A DNA stretch of 64,000 bases, from assembly GCF_003700275.1 (NCBI RefSeq), contig NZ_RBRE01000003.1:1-64000 (forward strand), written 5' to 3'. The DNA is from Pseudomonas cichorii (lineage in GTDB: Bacteria > Pseudomonadota > Gammaproteobacteria > Pseudomonadales > Pseudomonadaceae). The number at the start of each line of letters is the position of its first letter. Position 1 is the stretch's first letter. This document shows positions 1-9,537 of the stretch, in pieces. Below the pieces are notes generated by a model. It was not told the origin of the DNA. It did no database searches and was given only the letters and a program-made list of their open reading frames with translations. The translations under genes were made by a program, and so were the position numbers.

Positions 1-10
1 CTTGATTCAG

Positions 11-204
11 TTGTTAAAGAGCGGTGGGTTGATCCTTTCGTCTCAACCGAGGCGCGCATTCTACAGCGTCCTCTGTATCTGTCAAGCGGTTATTTTCAGA
101 AGTTTTCAAAGTTTCCTTTGCAACTTCAACCACTTGCGCCTCGATCAACTTGGAGTTGCTCGTCAGCGGGAGGCGAACTATACAGTACTTGAGAAACGTG
201 TCAA
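11..204 (-). promoter_or_regulatory. Tandem promoters and boxA-like leader of an rRNA operon
   Basis: Read on the minus strand there are two promoters in series. The upstream one has TTGACA at 204-199 and TATAGT at 182-177 with a 16-base spacer and a GC-rich discriminator. The second has TTGACA at 85-80 and TAGAAT at 63-58, again 16 bases apart. At 23-11 follows CGCTCTTTAACAA, which matches the boxA antitermination signal of bacterial rRNA leaders. Tandem strong promoters plus boxA are typical of rrn operons, so the 16S gene should start just left of the window. The rRNA itself is not visible, so this is inferred. Confidence 0.8.
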
Positions 205-287
205 ACCCCTTTTCTCAACTTTTTTACACCCACCTGAAACCCCGCTTGCGCTGCTTATATAGAGCAGGAAAACCCGCTGCGGCTGGC

Positions 288-1994
288 TCACTTGTGTGGC
301 ACCGAATCCATGGCCTTTTTCACCATGTCCGCAGTCGAGCGGCACGTATGCATCCGCTTCGCCCATTCGCTCTGAACACACTCCTGAGAACTGACAGCCG
401 TTCGGCAAGCCTCGGGCATCGTCCGTCGCAGGTTATCCACGGCACAGTCGGTCTGGTAACTGTTATAGGAAGCAGCGGATCGCTCCCTGGTGCCCCCAGG
501 CTTGGACATGACTACAAAGCCGATCGACATCAGGCCGTAGAAAGCGGCAATAATCAAAATACCCAACAACGCTTTCCTGCCCTCGAACATCCGCCTCAGG
601 GCGGCGTAGGGCCGAGGATAACGGTACGGCGCAAAAGCCAGGCATGTAAGTGTCACGGCACCGTGTAGCGCCAGCCCAAACCAGCCACACTGCCACCACA
701 TCCCTCCACCGACCACAGCCAGCGGCATTCCGTGCTGCAGGACCCTGGCGTTCACGCTTGGTCCACTGAGGGTATCGGGCAGCAGGCGAACGCTCAGCCA
801 CTCATCCTGCCCCCGGATAACGTCGCAGGCCGGACGCCATACGCAAAAGTAAACGACAAGGGCAAGAGAGAGCTGGATGGAATACTGGATCAGGAAAAGA
901 ATCAGGTCCTGCTCTTCCTGAACATACAGTGAAAGCCCGAACAGCAAGATGATGGACAGCGCCGACAACCCCAGCCAACGTCTGGCACCTGAAGAGAAAG
1001 GCTGATGCGAGCGCTTCCAGGTTTCCAGATCGGCATGAGGGAATTCCTCAAGAACGCCGGGATAACGCAGGGTCACTTGATCGACCAACTGCTGGCAGAC
1101 TATGCGCACATTGTCATCGACGCTTCTGGCCAACCGCCTGCGTTCGAGAAGGCTGTAAGGTGCCAGCAATAAATGAACAGCATGCCCTTCGACACTAAAT
1201 GGCTTAGTGCCCAGCAAACGATGCAGATGCCGGACAAAATCATCCCGCTCACCGCGCTCAAGCAAATGCAGCCATATGAAAGCAGGTTGCGGATGCAACC
1301 CCTTCTTCTCATCCCAGCCAAACAACGCACACACCTGCTCGAACAAGGCAGTACTCCAGCCCGGCGTGTTGTGCAGCAGGATCATGACCCAGGACTGCAG
1401 TTGCTCATTGCGCTCCAGCGACGCCAGCCAGGGCTGTTGTCGCAGCGCCTGCAGCGAATCGATAAAACCGCCCTCCTCATCCTCCTGAAGCCGCACCTGC
1501 AATGGCGCCTGATAAACATCAAGCAGGATCTGGGTAACCCTCCCCGCCTGCTCACCATCCATGTGCACTTGTTGCCACGGGGTCAGCCAGTTCAAATGTC
1601 GGGTAGCAACCTGAAGCAGTTCGATCTCTTCTTCTGGGTCGATCAGGCAACGCTGCAGCAGTTGTTGCTCAAAACCCTGCGCGCACCCCAGCGCCTGCGC
1701 CTGACGGTATTGCTCAGGCAAGTTATCGACTGTTGTCTGATCGACAAGGGCTTGCCATGGCGGCGACTCGGACACAATCGGCTCAGGCAACCCGGCAATC
1801 GCCTCATCCGGCTCATCGCATTCATCACGATAGCGGGCAATATTCAACGCCTGCTCATAAGCTTCACGCAGCCGCTGAAAGCCGTCAGCATCCTCATCGG
1901 GACGGTTGTTCTTGAGCAGACGAGCATATTGCCGTTTGATACTGCGCTCGTCGGCACCCTCGGCCAGCGCCAGAACCGTCCAACAATCAGTCAT
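288..1994 (-). CDS. J-domain-containing membrane protein
   Basis: Protein of 568 residues. The first 55 residues look like a DnaJ domain: helix II (KRQYARLL), a loop, then FQRLREAYEQAL as helix III. The loop reads RPD where a J domain normally has HPD, the tripeptide that stimulates Hsp70 ATPase. The middle is soluble and rich in Leu and Trp; the C-terminal third has about four hydrophobic segments and ends in a Cys-containing tail. I chose the ATG at 1994 because AGGTGG lies about five bases upstream; a GTG three codons earlier is possible. It probably acts as an Hsp70 co-chaperone or scaffold at the inner membrane, but the partner is unknown. It points toward the rRNA promoters. Confidence 0.75.
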   Translation of the reverse strand: MTDCWTVLALAEGADERSIKRQYARLLKNNRPDEDADGFQRLREAYEQALNIARYRDECDEPDEAIAGLPEPIVSESPPWQALVDQTTVDNLPEQYRQAQALGCAQGFEQQLLQRCLIDPEEEIELLQVATRHLNWLTPWQQVHMDGEQAGRVTQILLDVYQAPLQVRLQEDEEGGFIDSLQALRQQPWLASLERNEQLQSWVMILLHNTPGWSTALFEQVCALFGWDEKKGLHPQPAFIWLHLLERGERDDFVRHLHRLLGTKPFSVEGHAVHLLLAPYSLLERRRLARSVDDNVRIVCQQLVDQVTLRYPGVLEEFPHADLETWKRSHQPFSSGARRWLGLSALSIILLFGLSLYVQEEQDLILFLIQYSIQLSLALVVYFCVWRPACDVIRGQDEWLSVRLLPDTLSGPSVNARVLQHGMPLAVVGGGMWWQCGWFGLALHGAVTLTCLAFAPYRYPRPYAALRRMFEGRKALLGILIIAAFYGLMSIGFVVMSKPGGTRERSAASYNSYQTDCAVDNLRRTMPEACRTAVSSQECVQSEWAKRMHTCRSTADMVKKAMDSVPHK

Positions 1995-2213
1995 CACGGC
2001 CACCTACTGCATTTAAAGCCGCCAAAACACGCCCTCCAGCCGAGCTTTCCATTATTTCGCAATACCCCACAGCACGATGCCGAAGGCCATCATAACCGCA
2101 GCCGACTGATGGCTTGTGCAACTTAAATTCAGAAAATATCTGCATTTTTCTAAAGCTCAACCGCTCAAGGTCGATAGTTTCAGGCTGTCAACTCCCTCTC
2201 GACGGCACTTTCC

Positions 2214-3845
2214 ATGACTCTCAGAAATCTCAACATCGCCCCGCGATCGCTACTTTGCTTCGGCTTTTTTGCCTTGCTGGTTACCGCACTCGGGCTGTTC
2301 TCACTGCTGCAGGCTTCCGGCCTGCAAGAGTCCCGGGAAACCCTGCAAGACAACGTACTGCCTACTGTGCAGACCATCGACCAGATCAAGAACGATCTCC
2401 TGACCATTCGACTTGGCAACAGCGGCTTGCGCCTGGCGCAAGATGCCAACGCCATCAATGCGGCGCAACAGCGTGTCGTTCAGGCCCGCAACAGCCTTGA
2501 AGGCGATGTTCGCAAGTTGCAGGCATTGCTGGTCAGCGAGGCTGGCCAGAAGACTTACACCAACATGCTGCGCAACATGAACAGCTACCTGGCCGTTCAT
2601 TCGCGCTACCTGGAAGCCGTTACACAGAAACGCGAGGACGTGATCAGCGCATTGACCCAACCGACGGGCGAAATGACCGTGGCAGCCGATCTGCTGACCA
2701 GGGACATTGCCGAGATTGCTCGCCTGGCCGACCTCAAGGTAGTGGAGTCGGATACCCTTGCCGACCAAACTTACTCCCAGGCACGCAGTGTCACCATCAT
2801 TGCGATTCTGGTCGCGCTCGCTGCCACCCTGTTGCTGGCAGGCATCTTTACCCGCAGCCTGACAGCCCCTATTGCCAAGGCATTGGCAGTGGCCGAGCAG
2901 ATTTCGGACAACGACCTGAGCAAACCCATTGAAGCCGACGGCAAGGATGAACCGGGACGGTTGTTGGCCGCGCTCGCGATCATGCAGCAGAACTTGCGAC
3001 GCACGCTGGGCGAGTTGGGCAACTCTTCCAATCAACTGGCTTCCACTTCCGAAGAAATGACGGCCGTCACGGAAGATTCATTGCGCGGAGTTCAGCGCCA
3101 GAACGATGAAATCAACCAGGCAGCGACTGCCATCAATCAGATGAGCGCAGCGGTTGAAGAAGTAGCCCGTAACGCCGCAATGGCCTCAAGCGCGGCCCAG
3201 GAATCCAGCAAATCGGCAGACCATGGCCGTCAGCGCGTGGACGAAACAGTCAGTGTGATCAACCAACTGCATGAATCGGTGAGTGCCACTGCCATTGAAA
3301 TCGATGGCCTGGCGATCGAAGTGCAAAGCATCAGCGGAGTCCTGGATGTCATTCGCGGCATAGCCGACCAGACCAACCTGCTGGCACTCAACGCAGCCAT
3401 CGAGGCGGCTCGTGCAGGTGAAGCCGGTCGCGGGTTTGCGGTGGTCGCCGATGAAGTACGGGCACTGGCACATCGTACCCAGCAGTCGACTGCTGAAATC
3501 GAGAAGATGATCGCTTCCATCCAGGGCGGCGCAAGCAAGGCCGTGAGCGCAATGGGCCAAAGCAGCGAACGTGCTCGTACCAGCCTTGAAGTTGCCCAGG
3601 CAGCAGGGCTCGCGCTGACGCAAATCACTGCGGCGATCGTACAGATCAACGAGCGCAACACCAGTATTGCCTCGGCGACTGAAGAGCAGGCACAAGTGGC
3701 GCGTGAAGTTGATCGCAACCTGACCAGCATTCGTGATCTTTCAACGCAAAACGCTACCGGTGCAAACCAGACTTCGGCCGCAAGTGCTGAGCTGTCGCAA
3801 CTGGCAGTAGGCCTTAACCGACTGGTGCTACAGTTCCGGATGTAA
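2214..3845 (+). CDS. Methyl-accepting chemotaxis protein
   Basis: Protein of 543 residues with the standard receptor plan: a membrane helix at about 12-33, a periplasmic region of about 155 residues that looks helical (four-helix-bundle type), a second membrane helix at about 190-212, a HAMP domain, and a long cytoplasmic methyl-accepting domain. The signalling hairpin tip ([20 protein letters not shown], then [15 protein letters not shown]) is intact, so it should couple to CheW and CheA. There is no C-terminal CheR-docking pentapeptide; it ends LVLQFRM. The ligand cannot be told from sequence. It stands alone, without chemotaxis genes nearby, as is usual for Pseudomonas receptors. Confidence 0.93.
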   Translation: MTLRNLNIAPRSLLCFGFFALLVTALGLFSLLQASGLQESRETLQDNVLPTVQTIDQIKNDLLTIRLGNSGLRLAQDANAINAAQQRVVQARNSLEGDVRKLQALLVSEAGQKTYTNMLRNMNSYLAVHSRYLEAVTQKREDVISALTQPTGEMTVAADLLTRDIAEIARLADLKVVESDTLADQTYSQARSVTIIAILVALAATLLLAGIFTRSLTAPIAKALAVAEQISDNDLSKPIEADGKDEPGRLLAALAIMQQNLRRTLGELGNSSNQLASTSEEMTAVTEDSLRGVQRQNDEINQAATAINQMSAAVEEVARNAAMASSAAQESSKSADHGRQRVDETVSVINQLHESVSATAIEIDGLAIEVQSISGVLDVIRGIADQTNLLALNAAIEAARAGEAGRGFAVVADEVRALAHRTQQSTAEIEKMIASIQGGASKAVSAMGQSSERARTSLEVAQAAGLALTQITAAIVQINERNTSIASATEEQAQVAREVDRNLTSIRDLSTQNATGANQTSAASAELSQLAVGLNRLVLQFRM

Positions 3846-3852
3846 AATCACC

Positions 3853-3889
3853 AACTGGCCGCAGAGCATTCGCTCGGAAGCGGCCAGTT
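3853..3889. terminator. Shared hairpin between convergent genes
   Basis: AACTGGCCGC at 3853-3862 pairs perfectly with GCGGCCAGTT at 3880-3889, with an inner GAGC/GCTC pair in the loop. It lies seven bases after the receptor stop and touches the end of the convergent LysR gene. Neither side has a strong T run (the minus side has TTTTA), so it may slow or end transcription from both genes. Confidence 0.45.
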
Positions 3890-4797
3890 CACTCCACTTG
3901 CTCTGTGTGGCGATCAGGTCGCAATCGCCATAGCAAGGACTGTCGCGCATGGGCCACTCGTGGCTGACGCAAGGCACTGGGTGTCCACAACAGATAATAC
4001 TCGCGACTGGCCGGACCAACCGGGGCCGGAATTTCCTGCAACTCGCCGCGAGCGATGTAAGGACGGCATAAATAAGCCGGCAAGGCGCTCCAGCCAAACC
4101 CTTCCCTGAGCAAGCTGCATAATGTACGCAAATCCTGGCCCACCATTGCCGGCACCAGGTTAGGCGTCTCTATCCCGTTAACCGCCAGCCAGCTATCGAT
4201 AAGCGGCAGGTCCAGGTTATAGGCAAGCACCGGCTCTTCCAGCAATGCACCGATGAAGTCCGATGCACGCGTCAGGCGCTGAACCACTGAAGGCGCAGCC
4301 ACCGCCAGGACATCATCGACAAACATCAACTCACTGCGCAGCCGCTTGTTGTTGGGTGGCGCCGCAGAGATCCCGAGGTCGCAGTGGCCTTCGATCAACA
4401 TATGCGCAATCGATTCCTGGTTACCGCTCTGCATCCTGATGCGTATGCCGACCTCCAGCAAAGGCAGCAATTGCCTGGCTACTACCTCAGCCAGAACATC
4501 GGCATGTCCGATGATCTGTAGCGCTCCGGCCAACTCCACCGACCGCGCCCTGGCCGACGACAACGCAGCTTCTGCAGAGTCGAGTTTGTCACCGATATCG
4601 GCTGCCAGATCATCCGCTGCGGACGTGGGCTCGACACCGCGCGACTGGCGCTCGAACAGGCTTCTGCCTATCGCCGTTTCAAGCCCGGAAATGTGTTGCG
4701 ATACCGCAGGCTGAGTCAGGTTCAAGGTTCGCGCCGCGCCACTGATCGAACGCTGCCGGTACACCTCGATAAAGGTTCTCAAACGCACAAGAGACAT
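3889..4797 (-). CDS. LysR-family transcriptional regulator
   Basis: Protein of 302 residues. The N-terminal winged helix-turn-helix is clear (LRTFIEVYRQRSISGAARTL, then LTQPAVSQHISGLE), followed by an effector-binding domain that opens GALQIIGHADV. The reading frame extends 34 codons further upstream, but the ATG at 4797 is the family's normal start. It is divergent from the aldehyde dehydrogenase at 5028, the usual LysR arrangement, so it may control that gene and the PfpI gene behind it. A 16-base inverted repeat lies directly before its start (4806-4821). The inducer is unknown. Confidence 0.9.
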   Translation of the reverse strand: MSLVRLRTFIEVYRQRSISGAARTLNLTQPAVSQHISGLETAIGRSLFERQSRGVEPTSAADDLAADIGDKLDSAEAALSSARARSVELAGALQIIGHADVLAEVVARQLLPLLEVGIRIRMQSGNQESIAHMLIEGHCDLGISAAPPNNKRLRSELMFVDDVLAVAAPSVVQRLTRASDFIGALLEEPVLAYNLDLPLIDSWLAVNGIETPNLVPAMVGQDLRTLCSLLREGFGWSALPAYLCRPYIARGELQEIPAPVGPASREYYLLWTPSALRQPRVAHARQSLLWRLRPDRHTEQVE

Positions 4798-4805
4798 ACA
4801 TGACC

Positions 4806-4821
4806 CATAAATTATTTTATG
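4806..4821. promoter_or_regulatory. Possible LysR operator (inverted repeat)
   Basis: CATAAA-TTAT-TTTATG is a perfect 6-base inverted repeat, AT-rich, nine bases ahead of the LysR start and on the side facing the divergent aldehyde dehydrogenase. Size and place suit an autoregulatory LysR site. This rests on position and symmetry only. Confidence 0.3.
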
Positions 4822-5027
4822 ACTGCGCAAAAAAGCCGTTGTTATACAGCAGGCAAGACGCTGCATAAGATAGCCACATCGCTTGAGAAAAGCGCTCATG
4901 AACTACGAAACGAATGACATTGCACTGAACAAAATCTTATACCAGACCACGCTCACCGCCGTAGGTCGGCCTTGATGTTCAGCCCCGATGTCACCCAGAC
5001 CACGTCAATAGCTCAGGAGCAAAGGCC

Positions 5028-6446
5028 ATGCCTTTCCAACCAGACACCCAGGAATTGAAAGCCCTTCTGTTGAACATGAAACGCGCCCACACAGCGGCAG
5101 GCCCGGCTGATGTAAAGCTGCGCCAGGACCGACTGATGCGTAGCGCCAGACTGCTCAGCGAGAATCATGAAGTCATCGGCAAAGCCATCAATGCCGACTT
5201 CGGCAATCGCAGCCTCTATCAGTCGCTGATGGCTGATACCGTCATGACGGTAAAAATGCTCCAGCACTCTGCCGAGCATGTGGCCGAATGGATGAAACCC
5301 GAGCGGGTTGCCGAGCCAGGCCCCGGCATGCAGGCCTGGATCCAGCAGCAACCGCTGGGGGTCGTGGGTGTCATCAGCCCCTGGAACTTCCCGATCAACC
5401 TGGCATTCGGCCCACTCGCCGGTGTGTTTGCAGCAGGCAATACCGCCATGCTCAAACCGTCCGAGCTGACACCCAGAACCTCCGAGTTGCTGGCCGAGCT
5501 GATTGCAGGCTACTTCGACCCACTGGAACTGGCGGTTGTGCTGGGCGATGCCAATACAGGCGCAGCATTCAGCGGATTACCCTTCGATCACCTGGTATTT
5601 ACCGGCAGCACCAGCGTCGGCAAACATGTCATGCGTGCGGCGGCGGAAAATCTCGTGCCCGTCACTCTTGAACTGGGCGGCAAGTCACCGGTAGTCGTGG
5701 ACGAAGATTTCGATATCCGCACGGCAATAGAGCGCACCCTGACGATCAAGACCTTCAATGCCGGCCAGATCTGCCTGTCTCCGGATTACATGATGATTCC
5801 GAAGGCGAAGGTCGAAGCACTGACCATTGCCGGCAAGGACTTCATCGCCAGCAGCTTCCCGAGTATCCAGAGCAATCAGGAATACACCTCCATCATCAGC
5901 CAGCGCCACTACGATCGCCTGGTGGGTCTGATCGACGATGCAAGAAACAAAGGCGCAACCATCGTCAATCTGGCGCCCGACGGCGAGCCGGGCTTTGACA
6001 GCAAGACGCGCAAGATCGCCCCTCATCTGTTGCTGGATGTCACGGATGAAATGCAGGTCATGCAGGAAGAGATTTTCGGCCCGCTGCTGCCGGTCAAGAC
6101 CTACACCGACAGAACCGAGCCGGTGGCTTACATCAATGCCAACCCGCGACCGCTGGCCGCTTATTACTTCGGCAATGACAGCGAACGACAGAACGCCTTT
6201 GCACTCCAAACCACTTCAGGCGCACTGGTGGTCAACGATGTGATGAGCCATGTTTCCATCGACTGCCTGCCGTTTGGTGGCGTCGGAGCATCCGGTATCG
6301 GTGCCTATCATGGCATCCATGGTTTCAGACGTTTTACCCATGCCAAGCCTGTCGTTATCCAGAGTGAAGACGGCGCTGCAAACCTGCGAATGCGTGCACC
6401 TTATGGCGACAAATCGGCACCACTCGAAGCTTTCCTGAAAGGCTGA
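5028..6446 (+). CDS. calB: Coniferyl aldehyde dehydrogenase-like enzyme
   Basis: Protein of 472 residues of the NAD(P)-dependent aldehyde dehydrogenase superfamily. Seen: PWNFPINLAFGPLAGVFAAG (cofactor-binding region), FTGSTSVGK, ELGGKSPVVV with the general-base Glu, and catalytic Cys in NAGQICLSPDY. The ICLSPDY context and the short length match coniferyl aldehyde dehydrogenase and related class 3-like enzymes, which oxidise aromatic or fatty aldehydes. Oxidation of coniferyl aldehyde to ferulate would fit a plant-associated bacterium, but the true substrate is unproven. CAGGAG precedes the ATG. An 8-bp stem (GCGCAGGC at 6471, partner at 6492) lies between it and the next gene, 87 bases on. 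Confidence 0.82.
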   Translation: MPFQPDTQELKALLLNMKRAHTAAGPADVKLRQDRLMRSARLLSENHEVIGKAINADFGNRSLYQSLMADTVMTVKMLQHSAEHVAEWMKPERVAEPGPGMQAWIQQQPLGVVGVISPWNFPINLAFGPLAGVFAAGNTAMLKPSELTPRTSELLAELIAGYFDPLELAVVLGDANTGAAFSGLPFDHLVFTGSTSVGKHVMRAAAENLVPVTLELGGKSPVVVDEDFDIRTAIERTLTIKTFNAGQICLSPDYMMIPKAKVEALTIAGKDFIASSFPSIQSNQEYTSIISQRHYDRLVGLIDDARNKGATIVNLAPDGEPGFDSKTRKIAPHLLLDVTDEMQVMQEEIFGPLLPVKTYTDRTEPVAYINANPRPLAAYYFGNDSERQNAFALQTTSGALVVNDVMSHVSIDCLPFGGVGASGIGAYHGIHGFRRFTHAKPVVIQSEDGAANLRMRAPYGDKSAPLEAFLKG

Positions 6447-6533
6447 GCCATTATTTGCAACAGAGATCATGCGCAGGCGATCGACCCGAAAGCCTGCGCC
6501 CACCTGACTCATGGACATTACGAGGAAACTGCA

Positions 6534-7211
6534 ATGAAAGTATTGATGGTACTGACCTCCCACGACCAACTGGGCAACACTGGCAACAAGACCGGCTTCT
6601 GGCTCGAAGAGTTTGCCGCGCCCTACTACACCTTCAAGGACGCAGGCGCCGAGATCGTAGTTGCCTCACCTGCTGGCGGCCAACCGCCTCTGGACCCGAA
6701 AAGCGACCTGCCGGATTTCCAGACCGAACTGACCCAGCGTTTCAAGACCGACCCTGCCGCACAACAGGTACTGGCGAACAGCGTCAAGCTGGACAGCATC
6801 AACGAGCAGGATTTCGACACCGTGTTCTATCCGGGCGGCCACGGTCCACTGTGGGATCTGGCGGAATCGAAACGCTCCATCGCGCTGATCGAAGCCTTTG
6901 AACGCGCCAACAAGCCAATCGGTTTCGTATGCCATGCCCCGGGCGTCCTGCGGCACGTCAAGGCCGCCAATGGCGAGCCGCTGATCAAGGGTCGCCGTGT
7001 CACCGGCTTTACCAATGGCGAGGAAGCTGCGGTAGAACTGACCGATATCGTGCCGTTCCTCATCGAGGACGAATTCATCGCATTGGGCGGCCTCTATGAA
7101 AAAGGTCCTGACTGGCAGCCCTACCTGGTCGAAGACGGCAAACTGGTGACCGGCCAGAACCCTGCCAGCTCCGAAGCGGTCGCCAAGGCCTTGCTGAAAC
7201 AATTGGCGTAA
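6534..7211 (+). CDS. PfpI/DJ-1 superfamily protein (class I glutamine amidotransferase-like)
   Basis: Protein of 225 residues. The fold is marked by KVLMVLTSHD at the start, the acidic TGFWLEEFAAPY, FYPGGHGPLWDL, and the nucleophile elbow GFVCHAPGVL carrying the conserved Cys. These agree with the Hsp31/YDR533C-type branch of the DJ-1 superfamily, whose members act as glyoxalase III, deglycase or stress chaperone; which one applies here is not clear. It follows the aldehyde dehydrogenase on the same strand, so the pair may deal with reactive carbonyls. A glyoxalase-fold protein lies convergent just downstream. Confidence 0.85.
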   Translation: MKVLMVLTSHDQLGNTGNKTGFWLEEFAAPYYTFKDAGAEIVVASPAGGQPPLDPKSDLPDFQTELTQRFKTDPAAQQVLANSVKLDSINEQDFDTVFYPGGHGPLWDLAESKRSIALIEAFERANKPIGFVCHAPGVLRHVKAANGEPLIKGRRVTGFTNGEEAAVELTDIVPFLIEDEFIALGGLYEKGPDWQPYLVEDGKLVTGQNPASSEAVAKALLKQLA

Positions 7212-7223
7212 GCGTCTGCAGGA

Positions 7224-7259
7224 AAAAGGAAATCACGCTGATCGAGGCGTGATTTCCTG
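7224..7259. terminator. Bidirectional terminator
   Basis: AGGAAATCACGC (7228-7239) pairs perfectly with GCGTGATTTCCT (7248-7259) around an 8-base loop. The minus-strand side runs into TTTTT, giving a good intrinsic terminator for the glyoxalase-like gene; it lies 13 bases beyond the PfpI stop, so it may serve both. Confidence 0.7.
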
Positions 7260-7305
7260 ATTAGCCGAGAATGTTGATCGACTTTTTACCCATAAAGCCA
7301 ATCGA

Positions 7306-7836
7306 TCAGCTCTGGCTGAAGCGGATCCGGTTACCAAACGGGTCCAGTACTTCCAGCACCTTTCCCCAGTCCTGCTCAACGATATCAGGACGTCCGTAAC
7401 CGTAGCGTTTCGCAAGCAACTCATCGCGTAACAGCTCGATATTCTGCATCGGTACAAAAATTGTCGAACCGGGACTGGCGTCACCATGGTGTTCGGAAAG
7501 ATGGAGCTGCAGCCCGCTGCGACTGATTCCCAGATAAAGCGGCAGGTCAGCCTCGAATCGGTGCTCGAATTCGACACTGAAACCCAGGAAATCAAGATAG
7601 AACTCACGCGCCTTGGCTTCATCGAACATTCGCAAGATGGGAATGGATTTGTCGAACGTCACGGCGGGCTCGGTACTGGCTGGCTCAAGCATCGCCGAGG
7701 CGGTGTTCCAGTCCTTGTAACCCAGTTGCTGCGCAACCAGTTCAAGCGCAGCGGAGTGAGACAATTCCTGATTGCGCGTCGCCAGCGAGGCACGCAGCCT
7801 CTTGGCCATTTGCTTGGCTTGCTCGATTGAAAACAT
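7306..7836 (-). CDS. Glyoxalase-superfamily (VOC) protein
   Basis: Protein of 176 residues. The first 50 residues form a helical extension (EQAKQMAKRLRASLA...LGYKDWNTASAML) known from glyoxalase-related proteins of proteobacteria. The rest is a vicinal-oxygen-chelate fold: an IPILRMFDEAKAREFYLDFLG strand-helix start and an ending DPFGNRIRFSQS, as in bleomycin-resistance and glyoxalase proteins. AGGAGG sits at 7846-7841, which decides the ATG at 7836 over a longer frame reaching 7965. Whether it is an enzyme or a binding protein is unknown. Confidence 0.82.
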   Translation of the reverse strand: MFSIEQAKQMAKRLRASLATRNQELSHSAALELVAQQLGYKDWNTASAMLEPASTEPAVTFDKSIPILRMFDEAKAREFYLDFLGFSVEFEHRFEADLPLYLGISRSGLQLHLSEHHGDASPGSTIFVPMQNIELLRDELLAKRYGYGRPDIVEQDWGKVLEVLDPFGNRIRFSQS

Positions 7837-8026
7837 CGTTCCTCCTGTAGTCGAGGCATTCTGGTGCTCGCATTGCCAAAACTCGACCGTAAAAGAGATA
7901 CGACAGGGTTCGGAACATCTAGAAATGCTTTCACCTTCCCTTGGGGAGCGAGCGGCGGGCAGCATCGGCCAGCGCCGAGGATAACCGGGCTTTCCTCTGA
8001 ACGGAAGTTTCTCCGCCGGCTTTCAC

Positions 8027-8290
8027 TCAATGTCCATGAACAGTCCACGCCACCAACCGGGCAACAATCGGACGCACGACGATCACACAGAGAAATGCCG
8101 CAGGCATGGCCACGCGATACGCATTCATTACATTTTCCATGTAATGTTCATCAATGCCGAATTCGGCGACGGTGATCACCAGGCACATGAGAAATGCCAT
8201 GATGGTCGCCATATAGAGTGCAAAAACATAAGGCGCGGAACGCTTTGGCAAGCGGAACAGGGCAGTATTTCTATTGGATCTGGAAGTCAT
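8027..8290 (-). CDS. DUF2798 small membrane protein
   Basis: Protein of 87 residues with two hydrophobic helices (about 21-44 and 59-80) separated by a short polar loop, as in the DUF2798 family of inner-membrane proteins. It ends VARLVAWTVHGH. It is divergent from the LysR gene at 8419 with 128 bases between, so that regulator may control it. No function is established for the family. Confidence 0.8.
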   Translation of the reverse strand: MTSRSNRNTALFRLPKRSAPYVFALYMATIMAFLMCLVITVAEFGIDEHYMENVMNAYRVAMPAAFLCVIVVRPIVARLVAWTVHGH

Positions 8291-8418
8291 CGATTAACCC
8301 TCGTCGACCTTGCGTGGTGAAAGAGCGGCTAACCTAGCAAGCGCTGGGTGGCATCAGTAGATGCATTTCGCTTGAGTCATTATTAAGTAAAACCAACGAA
8401 TGGAATAACGAAGAACCG

Positions 8419-9354
8419 ATGGATATTCTGGGCCTGATCAATAGCTACATTCGCGTAGTGGAAACCGGCAGCATCGCAGCCGCCGCTCGTGCACAAGGCA
8501 TGAGTGCCGCCGCTGTCAGCCAGAGCATCACCCGACTCGAAACACACCTGGGCGTACGCCTGCTCTCGCGCACGACCCGCAGGATGGCGCTCACCGAAAG
8601 CGGCACGCGCTATTACGAAAAAATCCGCCACATTCCCCAGGATATCGATCTCGCCTCGCAAGCCGTTTCCAGTGCCACCGAGCCTCAGGGACCACTGTGC
8701 ATCGCCACCACCGCCGCATTTGGCCGACATGTGCTCGCACCATTGATGCCCGCCTTCAAGACCGCCTACCCGCGTATCGATGTCGAACTGATCAGCACCG
8801 ACCGGCGCGTCGATCATCGCCTGGAAAGAGTCGACGTCAGCATCCGTATCGAAGCGCAACTGAGCGATGACCTGGTGGCCCGACACATCGCTTCGCGTCC
8901 ATTCATATTCTGCGCAGCGCCGGAGTATCTCGAACGTGCTGGCGTGCCGACCAGCATGGAAGACCTCAGGCAACATGCCTGCCTGGTGTTCCGCTATCCA
9001 ACCGACGGCCGCTTTCTACCCTGGAACTTCATCGTCAATGGCAAGCGTATCGAAGCGAAGGTCAATCCCGGCTTCGTCTGCGACGACATCGACATGCTCG
9101 CGCAGATTGCGGTGAATGGCGGCGGCATCGTTCGTCTGGCCAGCTTCATCGCCCAACCACTCATCGACCGCGGACGGCTGCTACCATTGTTTGAATCCGA
9201 CACCGGACATGCCGCGTCTGCGGTTTCCGAGCCGATGAATATTTACGCATGCGTCGCCGAGCGCTCGGCGCTGAACGCCAAGGTGCGGGCGTTTATCGAG
9301 TTTCTTGAGCGAGCCCTGCAAGGCTCGTTTGCGCACCTTGAAGCCAGGCGCTGA
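8419..9354 (+). CDS. LysR-family transcriptional regulator
   Basis: Protein of 311 residues. The helix-turn-helix (SIAAAARAQGMSAAAVSQSI) and the following TRLETHLGVRLLSRTTRRMA are typical of the CrgA/AaeR-like branch of LysR regulators. The effector domain contains the usual DVSIRIEAQLSDDLVARHIA region. It is divergent from the DUF2798 gene and lies 183 bases before sfnG on the same strand. The sigma-54 promoter of sfnG makes it unlikely that this protein is the main sfnG activator; the DUF2798 gene is a better candidate target. Confidence 0.9.
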   Translation: MDILGLINSYIRVVETGSIAAAARAQGMSAAAVSQSITRLETHLGVRLLSRTTRRMALTESGTRYYEKIRHIPQDIDLASQAVSSATEPQGPLCIATTAAFGRHVLAPLMPAFKTAYPRIDVELISTDRRVDHRLERVDVSIRIEAQLSDDLVARHIASRPFIFCAAPEYLERAGVPTSMEDLRQHACLVFRYPTDGRFLPWNFIVNGKRIEAKVNPGFVCDDIDMLAQIAVNGGGIVRLASFIAQPLIDRGRLLPLFESDTGHAASAVSEPMNIYACVAERSALNAKVRAFIEFLERALQGSFAHLEARR

Positions 9355-9478
9355 AGTAACACCAGCGGCTGCTTTTACTGTTCCCCCGGCAACACTTCAT
9401 CAGCATTTATAGCCATACACGAGCAGTCGCCTGATGAAGCAGGATTCGTAACCTACTGTAATTCATGAAAAACCCCAG

Positions 9479-9494
9479 TGGCACACATGCTGCA
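9479..9494 (+). promoter_or_regulatory. Sigma-54 promoter of sfnG
   Basis: TGGCAC-A-CATG-CTGCA matches the -24/-12 consensus TGGCACG-N4-TTGCW at all key bases (GG and GC correctly spaced), with one change in the -12 TT. Transcription would start near 9506, leaving a 32-base leader with CGGAG seven bases before the ATG. In P. putida sfnG is transcribed by RpoN with the activator SfnR, which agrees. Confidence 0.75.
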
Positions 9495-9537
9495 CTGCCG
9501 AAGCGACACTCACTTTCGTCGCTTTCGGAGATACGTC

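Noticed and set aside
9478..9537. Upstream GTG start for sfnG
   Set aside because: It overlaps the sigma-54 promoter, so it would lie ahead of the transcript start.
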